DNA from: Pseudomonas paracarnis
Lineage (GTDB): Bacteria; Pseudomonadota; Gammaproteobacteria; Pseudomonadales; Pseudomonadaceae
Direction: 5' to 3'
DNA: 64,000 nucleotides
NCBI RefSeq assembly: GCF_904063055.1
Contig: NZ_CAJFCN010000005.1
Coordinates: forward strand, 248,001 to 312,000
Shown: positions 31,602-42,025 of the stretch, in pieces
How the letters are laid out: each line of letters opens with the position of its first letter
Position numbering within the stretch: position 1 is the stretch's first letter
Program-made: the position numbers and the translations under genes
The notes under the pieces: generated by a model
The model's database searches: none
Seen by the model: the letters and a program-made list of their open reading frames with translations, nothing else
Told to the model about the DNA's origin: nothing

Positions 31602-32359
31602 GTCTGGAAAAAATCTACGGCGTGCACGCCGTAGAAGCACTGCTGCGTCACCATCCCAAGCGCGTCAAGCAGGTGTGGTTGGCCGAAGGTCGCAGCGAGC
31701 CGCGCGTACAGGCGCTGGTCGAGTTGGCTACGCAGAATAAGGTTGCCATCGGCCAGGCCGAGCGTCGTGAAATGGACGTGTGGGTCGAAGGCGTTCACCA
31801 AGGTGTGGTGGCTGACGTCAGTCCGAGCCAGGTGTGGGGCGAGGCGATGCTCGACGAGCTGCTCGACCGTACCGAAGGTGCGCCGTTGCTCTTGGTGCTG
31901 GACGGCGTGACCGACCCGCACAACCTCGGCGCCTGCCTACGTTCGGCGGATGCTGCCGGTGCGCTGGCGGTGATCGTGCCCAAGGACAAGTCCGCGACCC
32001 TGACGCCGGTGGTGCGCAAGGTCGCCTGCGGTGCGGCGGAAGTGATTCCGCTGGTGGCCGTGACCAACCTTGCGCGTACCCTGGAGAAGCTCCAGCAGCG
32101 CGGCCTGTGGGTCGTGGGTACGGCGGGAGAGGCTGAGGTCAGCATCTATGATCAGGACCTCACCGGCCCTACCATCCTGATCATGGGCGCCGAAGGCAAA
32201 GGCATGCGCCGGTTGACCCGTGAGCATTGCGATTACCTGGTGCACCTGCCGATGGCTGGTAGCGTCAGCAGCCTCAATGTGTCGGTTGCGACGGGTGTTT
32301 GCCTGTTTGAAGCCCAGCGTCAGCGTGGTGCGAAAGCCAAGGCCAAGCCCAAGAAGTGA
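31598..32359 (+). CDS. rlmB: 23S rRNA Gm2251 methyltransferase
   Basis: SPOUT-class methyltransferase that 2'-O-methylates G2251 in the peptidyl-transferase P-loop. 253 residues with an N-terminal L30e-like substrate domain and the SPOUT motifs DGVTDPHNLGAC, MGAEGKGMRRLT and MAGSVSSLNVSVA. Translationally coupled to rnr, as recalled for other pseudomonads. Confidence 0.95.
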   Translation: MSLEKIYGVHAVEALLRHHPKRVKQVWLAEGRSEPRVQALVELATQNKVAIGQAERREMDVWVEGVHQGVVADVSPSQVWGEAMLDELLDRTEGAPLLLVLDGVTDPHNLGACLRSADAAGALAVIVPKDKSATLTPVVRKVACGAAEVIPLVAVTNLARTLEKLQQRGLWVVGTAGEAEVSIYDQDLTGPTILIMGAEGKGMRRLTREHCDYLVHLPMAGSVSSLNVSVATGVCLFEAQRQRGAKAKAKPKK

Positions 32360-32363
32360 TCAA

Positions 32364-32457
32364 AATGTGGGAGCGGGCTTGCCCGCGATGACGGAGTGTC
32401 AGTCAGCAGAGATGTTGCCGGTGCCATGGTCATCGCAGGCAAGCCCGCTCCCACATT
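32364..32457. repeat. REPIN-type palindrome, GCCCGCTCCCAC subtype
   Basis: Arms AATGTGGGAGCGGGCTTGCC and complement, arranged with the GTGGGAG end outermost. It uses the CGGGCTTGCC variant instead of TGGCTTGCC. It lies between rlmB and the rpsF leader. Confidence 0.85.
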
Positions 32458-32540
32458 GGTTTTGTGGTGTTTATTCAGGATTGTTCAAATAATCACCAAT
32501 TGCCTTGCGCCGCTTCTCCCCCTTCTCTACAATTGCGCCC

Positions 32541-32583
32541 CTTGCCTTCCTGGCAGGCACCGATGTGCCTCCCCTGCGGCAAG
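32541..32583 (+). promoter_or_regulatory. Putative S6:S18 ribosomal protein leader
   Basis: In the rpsF 5' region an outer stem CTTGCC/GGCAAG encloses an inner hairpin AGGCAC-CGAT-GTGCCT and an asymmetric C-rich internal loop. This agrees with the known S6:S18-binding leader upstream of rpsF in many bacteria, which has a conserved CCGA-type loop. It lies about 70 bases ahead of rpsF and would provide autogenous control. Confidence 0.65.
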
Positions 32584-32653
32584 ATCCATAAGTGTCATTC
32601 ACTCCTTGTCTGACCGTTTTTGAGCGGCAGGCTACAACCCGTAAGGAGCATTC

Positions 32654-33073
32654 ATGCGTCATTACGAAATCATCTTTTTGGTCCACCCGGATCAAAGCGA
32701 GCAAGTCGGCGGCATGGTTGAGCGTTACACCAAGCTGATCGAAGAAGACGGCGGCAAAATCCACCGTCTGGAAGATTGGGGCCGTCGTCAACTGGCCTAC
32801 GCAATCAACAATGTTCACAAGGCTCACTACGTGATGCTGAACGTTGAGTGCACTGGCAAGGCCCTGGCCGAGCTGGAAGACAACTTCCGCTACAACGATG
32901 CAGTGATCCGTAACCTGGTCATCCGTCGCGAAGAAGCCGTTACCGGCCAATCCGAGATGCTCAAGGCTGAAGAAAACCGCAGTGAGCGCCGTGAGCGTCG
33001 CGATCGTCCTGAGCACGAAGGCGCTGAAAGCGCTGAAGGCGAAGAGAACGACAGCGATAACGCTGACGAGTAA
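32654..33073 (+). CDS. rpsF: 30S ribosomal protein S6
   Basis: 139-residue S6 beginning [20 protein letters not shown], with the [15 protein letters not shown] motif and an extended acidic C-terminal tail. It pairs with S18 on the 30S platform. AAGGAG precedes the start. First gene of the rpsF-rpsR-DUF2232-rplI cluster. Confidence 0.98.
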   Translation: MRHYEIIFLVHPDQSEQVGGMVERYTKLIEEDGGKIHRLEDWGRRQLAYAINNVHKAHYVMLNVECTGKALAELEDNFRYNDAVIRNLVIRREEAVTGQSEMLKAEENRSERRERRDRPEHEGAESAEGEENDSDNADE

Positions 33074-33102
33074 TCCACGGACCTTATTAAGGAGCCTATC
33101 AA

Positions 33103-33333
33103 ATGGCACGTTTCTTCCGTCGTCGTAAATTCTGCCGCTTCACCGCTGAAGACGTGAAAGAGATCGATTACAAAGATCTCAACACTCTGAAAGCCTACGT
33201 ATCCGAGACCGGCAAAATCGTTCCAAGCCGTATCACCGGTACCAAAGCACGTTATCAGCGTCAGCTGGCCACCGCTATCAAGCGCGCCCGCTTCCTGGCC
33301 CTGCTGGCCTACACCGACAGCCACGGCCGCTGA
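33103..33333 (+). CDS. rpsR: 30S ribosomal protein S18
   Basis: 76-residue basic protein beginning [16 protein letters not shown], typical of S18. AAGGAG lies 5' of ATG 33103. The priB gene found between rpsF and rpsR in E. coli is absent. Confidence 0.98.
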
Positions 33334-33369
33334 GACCGGGCAGTCGACAAGTAGTAAGGGATTGAATGC

Positions 33370-34263
33370 ATGCGCGCCTTAGCTGAGTTCATCATGCGCG
33401 GTCGCGTGCAGGCCACTCTGGTAGTGGCTGGATGTGCGGCATTGCCGTTGCTTTATTGGTTGGGTGCTGCCGCAGGTTGCCTTGTGCTGCTGCGGCGCGG
33501 TTTGAAGGACGCCCTTGGCGTTCTTGCCCTGGGTTTGTTGCCGGCCTTGATCTGGTGGCTGCAAATGGGTGATCCACGGGTACTTCTGGTACTGCTGGGG
33601 TCATCGAGCCTTGCGTTGGTTTTGCGCGCAAGTGAGTCCTGGGTCCGTACGCTGCTGGTCAGCGTGGCATTGGGGTTGGTGTACTCAGTGATGCTTGGCG
33701 CGGCTTTCCGCCCGCAAATCGAGGCGCTGGCGCAGGAGATCGTCAAGATCCTGCCGTTGGCCCTCGGGGATCTCTACCAGCAGTTGTCGGTAGATGAGCG
33801 AGCGCGGTTTGCGTCACTGATTGCCCCGGTCCTGACTGGCCTGATTGCGGCTTTGTTGCAGGTCGTCAGCGTGCTGAGCCTGATTCTTGGGCGTTATTGG
33901 CAGGCGTTGTTGTACAACCCGGGTGGTTTTGGTCGCGAGTTTCGCAGTATCAGAATCCCAGCGGGGCCGGCGATGTTGCTGCTGGCGTGCATGGTTGTCG
34001 GGCCGAACTTCGGCCCACAGATGGCCTTGCTGGCGCCGATTTGCAGCGTACCGCTGGTGTTTGCGGGGCTGGCCCTGATTCATGGGCTGGTTGCGCGAAA
34101 GCGCCTGGCCAGGTTCTGGCTGGTGGGGTTGTACGTCACGCTGTTGCTGTTCATGCAGCTGATCTATCCGTTACTCGTGGTCTTGGCCATTGTTGACAGC
34201 CTGATTGATTTTCGCGGTCGTCTGGCGTCGAAAGACGCCGATAACGCGAACGGTGAAGGTTAA
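33370..34263 (+). CDS. DUF2232/YybS-like membrane protein
   Basis: 297-residue inner-membrane protein with about eight hydrophobic segments spread over the whole length and few charged motifs. Its position between rpsR and rplI is conserved in pseudomonads as recalled, and the fold resembles the DUF2232 family. No enzymatic motif is visible, and its function is unknown. AAGGGATTG precedes ATG 33370. Confidence 0.75.
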   Translation: MRALAEFIMRGRVQATLVVAGCAALPLLYWLGAAAGCLVLLRRGLKDALGVLALGLLPALIWWLQMGDPRVLLVLLGSSSLALVLRASESWVRTLLVSVALGLVYSVMLGAAFRPQIEALAQEIVKILPLALGDLYQQLSVDERARFASLIAPVLTGLIAALLQVVSVLSLILGRYWQALLYNPGGFGREFRSIRIPAGPAMLLLACMVVGPNFGPQMALLAPICSVPLVFAGLALIHGLVARKRLARFWLVGLYVTLLLFMQLIYPLLVVLAIVDSLIDFRGRLASKDADNANGEG

Positions 34264-34281
34264 AAGTTAGAGGATTTTCAC

Positions 34282-34728
34282 ATGCAACTGATCCTTCTGG
34301 AAAAAGTCGCCAACCTGGGCAACCTGGGCGACAAAGTGAACGTTAAGGCCGGCTACGGTCGTAACTACCTGCTGCCATACGGCAAAGCCACCGCTGCAAC
34401 CGCTGCCAACCTGGCTGCGTTTGAAGAGCGTCGTGCTGAGCTGGAAAAAGCCGCAGCAGACAAAAAAGCGTCGGCCGAAACTCGCGCTGCCCAACTGGCT
34501 GAGCTGGAAGTGACTATCACTGCCACCGCTGGTGACGAAGGCAAGCTGTTCGGTTCGATCGGCACCCACGACATCGCTGATGCACTGACCGCCTCCGGCG
34601 TTGAAGTGCAGAAGAGCGAAGTTCGTCTGCCGAACGGCACCATCCGCAACGTAGGCGAATTCGACGTAGCCGTGCACCTGCACGCCGAAGTTGAAGCCAC
34701 CGTACGCGTTGTCGTGGTAGCAGCTTAA
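34282..34728 (+). CDS. rplI: 50S ribosomal protein L9
   Basis: 148-residue L9 with the N-terminal rRNA-binding domain ([33 protein letters not shown]), a long connecting helix and a C-terminal domain. Typical length. It ends before a strong terminator, 5' of dnaB. Confidence 0.98.
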   Translation: MQLILLEKVANLGNLGDKVNVKAGYGRNYLLPYGKATAATAANLAAFEERRAELEKAAADKKASAETRAAQLAELEVTITATAGDEGKLFGSIGTHDIADALTASGVEVQKSEVRLPNGTIRNVGEFDVAVHLHAEVEATVRVVVVAA

Positions 34729-34775
34729 GTCGCACCTAACTGACTGGCACCTCGCGTGCCAGCCGGTTAACATCG

Positions 34776-34811
34776 GGCACGATCCTGTTTACAGGTCGTG
34801 CCTTTTGTTTT
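34776..34811 (+). terminator. Terminator between rplI and dnaB
   Basis: 7-bp stem GGCACGA/TCGTGCC with an inner CCTG/CAGG hairpin, followed by TTTTGTTTTT. A second stem CTGGCAC/GTGCCAG lies just upstream (34744-34762). Confidence 0.85.
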
Positions 34812-34838
34812 TCTACACACCCCAAATTCCAAGTGGCC

Positions 34839-36236
34839 ATGAACGAAATCTCCGCTCCTGAGCAATACGATCTGCAAACCGCTGCCCTGAAGGTGCCGCC
34901 GCATTCCATCGAGGCCGAACAGGCCGTGCTCGGTGGCTTGATGCTGGACAACAACGCCTGGGAACGCGTGCTGGATCAAGTCTCGGACGGTGACTTCTAT
35001 CGCCATGACCACCGCCTGATCTTCCGCGCCATCGCCAAGCTGGCCGACCAGAACTCACCGATCGACGTAGTCACCCTGGCCGAGCAGTTGGACAAGGAAG
35101 GCCAGACCTCCCAAGTGGGTGGCCTGGGCTACCTCGGTGAGCTGGCAAAAAACACGCCGTCCGTCGCCAACATCAAGGCCTATGCCCAGATCGTCCGCGA
35201 GCGGGCCACGCTGCGCCAGTTGATCGGCATCAGCACCGAAATCGCCGACAGCGCCTTCAACCCCGAAGGCCGCACTGCTGCCGAGATCCTTGACGAAGCC
35301 GAGCGGCAGATCTTCCAGATTGCAGAAGCACGGCCCAAGACCGGCGGCCCGGTCAGCGTCAACGACCTGTTGACCAAAGCCATCGACCGCATCGACACCC
35401 TGTTCAACACCGACGCGGCTATTACCGGTATTTCCACCGGCTACACCGACCTCGACGAAAAGACCAGCGGCCTGCAGCCGTCCGACTTGATCATCGTCGC
35501 CGGCCGTCCGTCGATGGGTAAGACCACCTTTGCGATGAACCTGGTGGAAAACGCCGTTCTGCGCAGCGACAAGGCGGTGCTGGTGTACTCCCTCGAGATG
35601 CCAGGTGAATCGCTGATCATGCGTATGCTCTCGTCTCTTGGCCGTATCGACCAGACCAAGGTGCGTTCCGGTCAACTTGAGGATGACGACTGGCCGCGCC
35701 TGACCTCGGCGGTCAACCTGCTCAACGACCGCAAGCTGTTTATCGATGACACCGCCGGTATCAGCCCGTCCGAAATGCGCGCGCGTACCCGGCGCCTGGT
35801 GCGTGAGCATGGCGACATCGCCCTGATCATGATCGACTACCTGCAGTTGATGCAGATCCCCGGTTCCAGTGGTGACAACCGTACCAACGAGATTTCTGAA
35901 ATCTCTCGTTCCTTGAAGGCGCTGGCCAAGGAATTCAACTGCCCGGTGGTGGCGTTGTCCCAGCTCAACCGTTCCCTGGAACAACGTCCCAACAAGCGTC
36001 CGGTGAACTCCGACTTGCGGGAATCCGGAGCGATCGAGCAGGACGCCGACGTGATCATGTTCGTGTACCGCGACGAGGTGTACCACCCCGAGACGGAACA
36101 CAAGGGCATTGCCGAAATCATCATCGGCAAACAGCGGAACGGCCCGATCGGGTTTATCCGGTTGGCGTTCATCGGCAAGTACACGCGTTTCGAGAACCTG
36201 GCGCCGGGTAGCTACAACTTCGACGACGACGAGTAG
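34839..36236 (+). CDS. dnaB: Replicative DNA helicase DnaB
   Basis: Hexameric 5'-3' helicase of the replisome. 465 residues: an N-terminal helical domain (HSIEAEQAVLGGLMLDNN), a linker, and a RecA-like C-terminal ATPase with Walker A GRPSMGKTT and the DYLQLM motif. No intein is present. ATG 34839 (MNEISAPEQYD) is preferred over a GTG two codons earlier. Confidence 0.97.
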   Translation: MNEISAPEQYDLQTAALKVPPHSIEAEQAVLGGLMLDNNAWERVLDQVSDGDFYRHDHRLIFRAIAKLADQNSPIDVVTLAEQLDKEGQTSQVGGLGYLGELAKNTPSVANIKAYAQIVRERATLRQLIGISTEIADSAFNPEGRTAAEILDEAERQIFQIAEARPKTGGPVSVNDLLTKAIDRIDTLFNTDAAITGISTGYTDLDEKTSGLQPSDLIIVAGRPSMGKTTFAMNLVENAVLRSDKAVLVYSLEMPGESLIMRMLSSLGRIDQTKVRSGQLEDDDWPRLTSAVNLLNDRKLFIDDTAGISPSEMRARTRRLVREHGDIALIMIDYLQLMQIPGSSGDNRTNEISEISRSLKALAKEFNCPVVALSQLNRSLEQRPNKRPVNSDLRESGAIEQDADVIMFVYRDEVYHPETEHKGIAEIIIGKQRNGPIGFIRLAFIGKYTRFENLAPGSYNFDDDE

Positions 36237-36258
36237 TTTCAAGCACCTGTAAGGGCCT

Positions 36259-36325
36259 CATCGCAGGCAAGCCAGCTCCCACATGTGGAATGCGCTCTCC
36301 TGTGGGAGCTGGCTTGCCTGCGATG
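36259..36325. repeat. REPIN-type palindrome
   Basis: Arms CATCGCAGGCAAGCCAGCTC and complement around a spacer of about 20 bases, in the dnaB/ygiQ intergenic region. Confidence 0.9.
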
Positions 36326-36420
36326 GGGTCACCACAATTCCGACTACTACCGTCGGAATTGGTCAAAATTTGTGCTATATTCCGCGCCCGCGATTTTTCA
36401 TCTTCACACCGGTCACCGTC

Positions 36421-38724
<2,304 letters not shown>

Positions 38725-38740
38725 TCGACGCCTGAAATGC

Positions 38741-38766
38741 AAAACGCCAGCCTCGTGCTGGCGTTT
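38741..38766 (+). terminator. Terminator of the ygiQ-like gene
   Basis: 11-bp stem AAAACGCCAGC/GCTGGCGTTTT with a 4-5-base loop, ending in TTTT. Confidence 0.88.
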
Positions 38767-38820
38767 TGCTTTCTGGTCGGTGGTGAGTCTGTTTGGTAAG
38801 GTGGCGCCCATTAGATTGCT

Positions 38821-38885
38821 ATCGCAGGCAAGCCAGCTCCCACACTTGGAATGCATTCCCCTGTGGGAGCTGGCTTGCCTGCGAT
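38821..38885. repeat. REPIN upstream of cassette 1
   Basis: Arms ATCGCAGGCAAGCCAGCTCC and complement. The spacer reads ACTTGGAATGCATTCCCCT. Duplicated with the downstream gene pair, but in the other copy (40366-40430) the spacer is in reverse orientation. Confidence 0.9.
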
Positions 38886-38926
38886 GAGGCCGGTCTGGGC
38901 ACTCTCAATTTCAAGGAAGAACACTT

Positions 38927-39859
38927 ATGGGCAACCCCTTGCTCAACATCGGCATGGACTCCAACCGCTCCCAATTCATGGCGCGCCAGCGCATTGAGAG
39001 CCAGATCAACCTGCCGCGGCTGTTCGCCGTCATTGACGCCGACCCCAGCATCGTCGGCGCTGGCGTGGTGTACATCGACGCCGACTTCAACGTGATCACC
39101 CTGCGCGAATTCAAGCCCATCTGCAGCATCAAACCCAAGCGCGTCATTTTGCGCGAGGCGCAGAAGTACATCTCGCCGGCGCAGTTCGTCGAGCAGGTGA
39201 AGACCGACCCCCGTGAAGGGCGACTCCAGAAGGAGGCCTTTGATATGGGGCTTTCCTGTGGGGCGGCGGTGATCGGTTGGATCGTGGTGTTCAGTGGCAG
39301 CGTCGCCGTACCCTTCACCGCCGGCGCCAGTGCTTTTGTGGTGGGTATTGGTGTCACAGCGGCGCTGGCCAGCAGTGCTCAGTGCGGGTTTGGCGTGGCC
39401 CGTACCTATAACGAGATCCTTGACCCGCAAGCCAACGACCGTATGGACGACGCCCAGTGGTACGGCGCGGTGTCACCGATTCTCGATGCCGCGTCGTTGG
39501 TCGGTATCGGAACGGGAGCCTTCACCACCTTAAGGCTGCTCAAGGCCAAAAAGGCCGCTGCCTTGGGCAAGAGTTGGTATGAGCTGCTCAAGGGTTTGAA
39601 TCGCCAGGAGCGCAAGAAGTTGACCCAGGAATTGCTCAGTCTCAAAGACCCAAGCCTGACCCCCAAGTTGCTCAAGTTGCAGCAGCGCGCCGGCACATTG
39701 CCCAAGCGCTACAGCTCCACGGAAATTCGTCATGCCACGCTCACCCAGCTCAAGGACGCCTTGGGCGGCATGTTGGGTATCTGGGGCAGCTATCGAACCG
39801 GTCACGTCGGCTCGGCGTCGACGCTTGCCATTGGCCTGTATGAGGAACTGACGGAATGA
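38927..39859 (+). CDS. Candidate membrane-active effector, cassette 1 (unknown function)
   Basis: 310 residues, not matched to a characterised family. The N-terminal 90 residues are soluble and nearly identical to the paralogue at 40472. Residues about 108-158 form a Gly/Ala-rich hydrophobic hairpin (CGAAVIGWIVVFSGSVAV, then ASAFVVGIGVTAALASSAQC) with glycine-zipper spacing, and a second small-residue segment follows (LDAASLVGIGTGAFTTL). The C-terminal part is basic and helical. There is no signal peptide. ATGA overlap with the next gene. This resembles pore-forming type VI-type effectors that pair with a membrane immunity protein, an inference from layout only. Confidence 0.6.
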   Translation: MGNPLLNIGMDSNRSQFMARQRIESQINLPRLFAVIDADPSIVGAGVVYIDADFNVITLREFKPICSIKPKRVILREAQKYISPAQFVEQVKTDPREGRLQKEAFDMGLSCGAAVIGWIVVFSGSVAVPFTAGASAFVVGIGVTAALASSAQCGFGVARTYNEILDPQANDRMDDAQWYGAVSPILDAASLVGIGTGAFTTLRLLKAKKAAALGKSWYELLKGLNRQERKKLTQELLSLKDPSLTPKLLKLQQRAGTLPKRYSSTEIRHATLTQLKDALGGMLGIWGSYRTGHVGSASTLAIGLYEELTE

Positions 39860-40305
39860 AGGGGTTTCCCGATAGGCGCAGTTTCCTTGCGCGTTATTTT
39901 CCGGTGTTCATGGGCACCATCTTCATGGCGATTTTCTCTGGTTCGGTGGCTGTCTCCACGGCGGGCGTAACCTATTTGCGCGGGGTTGAACCGGCGCTCA
40001 AGGCCAACTACTCCGGGGCTGCAATCCTGGTGCTGGTGGCAGTGTTGGTGTTTGGCAATGTGATGATTGCACGCGGGTATCCCTGGGCGACCCGGCTGGT
40101 GGCGGGCTACCTGGTGTGTTGCCTGCTGTTCGTGTTGCCGATGATTCAATACGGCCTCAATACCCTGGTGTACGGCTCGGCGGTGCTGTTTCCGCTGCTG
40201 GGCTTGCTGCTGCTCAACAGTAAGCGCCATCGTGAAATGCGCCAGCGGTTACTCGAAATACGTCACCTGCGTCGGGCGGTGATTGCGCAACGCAAGGCCC
40301 GTTGA
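39856..40305 (+). CDS. Four-helix membrane protein, candidate immunity partner 1
   Basis: 149 residues with four predicted membrane helices (about 14-38, 52-71, 78-98, 104-122) and a strongly basic C-terminal tail (SKRHREMRQRLLEIRHLRRA). Start ATG overlaps the stop of the preceding gene (ATGA), so the two are translationally coupled. The paralogue at 41389 shares LLFVLPMIQY and the FPL-GLL-LNS-REMR tail. No enzymatic motif. Topology fits an inner-membrane immunity protein for a pore-forming effector; unproven. Confidence 0.6.
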   Translation: MKGFPDRRSFLARYFPVFMGTIFMAIFSGSVAVSTAGVTYLRGVEPALKANYSGAAILVLVAVLVFGNVMIARGYPWATRLVAGYLVCCLLFVLPMIQYGLNTLVYGSAVLFPLLGLLLLNSKRHREMRQRLLEIRHLRRAVIAQRKAR

Positions 40306-40365
40306 TTAGGTAGGTTTATTGGCGGTAGGTGGCCTGTTTGTTAGGGTGGCGCCCATCAGATTGCT

Positions 40366-40430
40366 ATCGCAGGCAAGCCAGCTCCCACAGGGGAATGCAT
40401 TTCAAGTGTGGGAGCTGGCTTGCCTGCGAT
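40366..40430. repeat. REPIN upstream of cassette 2 (inverted spacer)
   Basis: Same arms as at 38821-38885 and the same flanking bases, but the spacer reads AGGGGAATGCATTTCAAGT, the reverse complement (one mismatch) of the first copy's spacer. Confidence 0.9.
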
Positions 40431-40471
40431 GAGGCCGGTCTGGGCACTTTCAATGTCAGGGAAGAACACTT

Positions 40472-41392
40472 ATGGGCAACTCCTTGTTCAACATCGGCAT
40501 GGATTCCAACCGCTCTCAATTTATGGCGCGCCAGCGCATCGAGAGCCTGATCAATCTGCCACGGCTGTTTGCGGCCATCGATGCTGACCCCGGCGTTGTC
40601 GGTGCTGGCGTGGTGTATATCGATGCCGATTTTAATATCGTCACTCTGCGCGAATTCAAGCCCATCTGCAGCATCAAGCCAAAGCGTGTCATCCTGCGCG
40701 AGGCGCAGAAATACATCGCGCCGACACAATTCGCTGATCACGTAGTAAACAATCCACGGGAATCCAGGCTGATCGGCGAGGCCGTAAATACCGGAATCTC
40801 TTGCCTGGGTGCTGTCATCAGTTGGGCTGCGATTGCCAGCGGTACTATTCTGGTTCCTTTCAGTGCCGGCGCGAGCTCAGTCATTGTGGTGGTGGGGTAC
40901 GCGGCCGCAGGCGCGAGTTCGCTCCAGTGCTTCAATGGCATTGCCCGAACGACCCTTGAGGTGGCCAAGCCTGAGGTAAACGATTGGCTCGACAGTGAAG
41001 GCTGGTACCAGAATGCATCCATTGTGCTGGACGCGGCATCGTTGGCCGGTGTGGGCGCTTCAGCCCTGACGACGGTCAAGCTGGTCAAGGTCGCTAAGGC
41101 ATCGACGGGCAAGAGCCTGCGGGAAGTGCTACGCGGCTTGAACCGTCAGGAGAGGGCCAAGCTGACCAAGGAACTACTGAGCATCAATGATCCCAGCCTG
41201 ACCTCGAAGATGCTCAAGCTCAGGCAGGCATCGGGTGAGCTCTCCAAGCGTTTCACCCCGACGCAACTCAAGCAAAGCACCAGTACTCAGATCAAAGATA
41301 TCCTGGGAGCGACCGTCGGGTTCGGAGGCAGCGCCTACTCTGGGAACGTCAATACCATTGCGATAGGCTTGTACGAGGAAATAAACGAATGA
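40472..41392 (+). CDS. Candidate membrane-active effector, cassette 2 (paralogue)
   Basis: 306 residues, paralogue of the gene at 38927. The first 90 residues are roughly 85-90% identical by eye, while the middle and C-terminal parts are only about half identical. The Gly/Ala-rich hairpin (about 106-158) and the segment LDAASLAGVGASALTTV are conserved in type rather than in sequence. The GLNRQER-KLT-ELLS-DPSLT block is shared. A conserved head with a divergent body is the pattern of polymorphic toxins. ATGA overlap with its partner. Confidence 0.6.
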   Translation: MGNSLFNIGMDSNRSQFMARQRIESLINLPRLFAAIDADPGVVGAGVVYIDADFNIVTLREFKPICSIKPKRVILREAQKYIAPTQFADHVVNNPRESRLIGEAVNTGISCLGAVISWAAIASGTILVPFSAGASSVIVVVGYAAAGASSLQCFNGIARTTLEVAKPEVNDWLDSEGWYQNASIVLDAASLAGVGASALTTVKLVKVAKASTGKSLREVLRGLNRQERAKLTKELLSINDPSLTSKMLKLRQASGELSKRFTPTQLKQSTSTQIKDILGATVGFGGSAYSGNVNTIAIGLYEEINE

Positions 41393-41838
41393 GTGAGCTG
41401 ATGACGCTGCGCGACTTCTTCAGGCGTCACTTCTTGACGTTTCTGGGCGGCGTATTTGCTGCGTACTTTTCGCTGGCACTTGCAGTGGCGCTGGCTTTCG
41501 TTACCTATTTTCGTGATGCGCCCCTTGCTCAAGTCGGGCTCAAGATCCTGGTCGCAGGTGCATTGCTTATCTTGTTGACGGTCCATAGCAACTTTATGAT
41601 CCTGCGGGGCAAACCTTCATGGGCATGGGTGATGGTCGCCATCTACGCTGCCTGTCTGTTGTTTGTGCTCCCAATGATTCAGTACAACCCACACAGGGTT
41701 CTCTATAGCCTGTCGCTGATTTTCCCGCTGTTCGGCCTGCTGGTGCTCAACAGCAGCGGGCAGCGAGAGATGCGGGCAAAACTTGTGCAAATCCGTCAAC
41801 TGCGCCAAGCCCTGAATACCAGGCGTACTACGCCTTAA
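41389..41838 (+). CDS. Four-helix membrane protein, candidate immunity partner 2
   Basis: 149 residues, four predicted membrane helices, equal in length to its paralogue at 39856 but clearly diverged, especially in helices 1-3. The conserved parts are CLLFVLPMIQY and FPLFGLLVLNS with the basic REMR tail. Coupled by ATGA to the upstream paralogue. If the pairs are effector/immunity, the divergence here would reflect cognate specificity. Confidence 0.6.
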   Translation: MSELMTLRDFFRRHFLTFLGGVFAAYFSLALAVALAFVTYFRDAPLAQVGLKILVAGALLILLTVHSNFMILRGKPSWAWVMVAIYAACLLFVLPMIQYNPHRVLYSLSLIFPLFGLLVLNSSGQREMRAKLVQIRQLRQALNTRRTTP

Positions 41839-41892
41839 CTGGGTAGATTCACCACCTGCACTCAGCCCGGCGCTACAAATGTGTGCAGCGCC

Positions 41893-41959
41893 TGCACCAT
41901 AGCCGCAACGTTGGCGCTGTTTTGGTGCTGTACTGCACCGGGCCTGACGTTTTAGTGCA
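41893..41959 (+). promoter_or_regulatory. GCACC/GGTGC half-sites upstream of the sigma-54 promoter
   Basis: TGCACCA (41893-41899), TTTTGGTGC (41920-41928), TGCACC (41934-41939) and TTTTAGTGCA (41950-41959) cluster just upstream of a sigma-54 promoter. They resemble halves of NtrC sites (TGCACCA-N3-TGGTGCA), but the spacing between halves is not canonical. Possible enhancer-binding region. Confidence 0.4.
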
Positions 41960-41972
41960 ATGACTGCTGCTG

Positions 41973-41987
41973 TGGCATAAGTCTTGC
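41973..41987 (+). promoter_or_regulatory. Sigma-54 promoter of the transglutaminase/ATP-grasp cluster
   Basis: TGGCAT-AAGTC-TTGC (41973-41987) has the invariant GG-N10-GC spacing and differs from the consensus TGGCAC-N5-TTGC at one base. It lies 39 bases before the GTG start at 42026. Confidence 0.75.
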
Positions 41988-42025
41988 GCGCGTTGTGCTT
42001 ATGCCCTGGCTCGCAGGAGGCCGCC

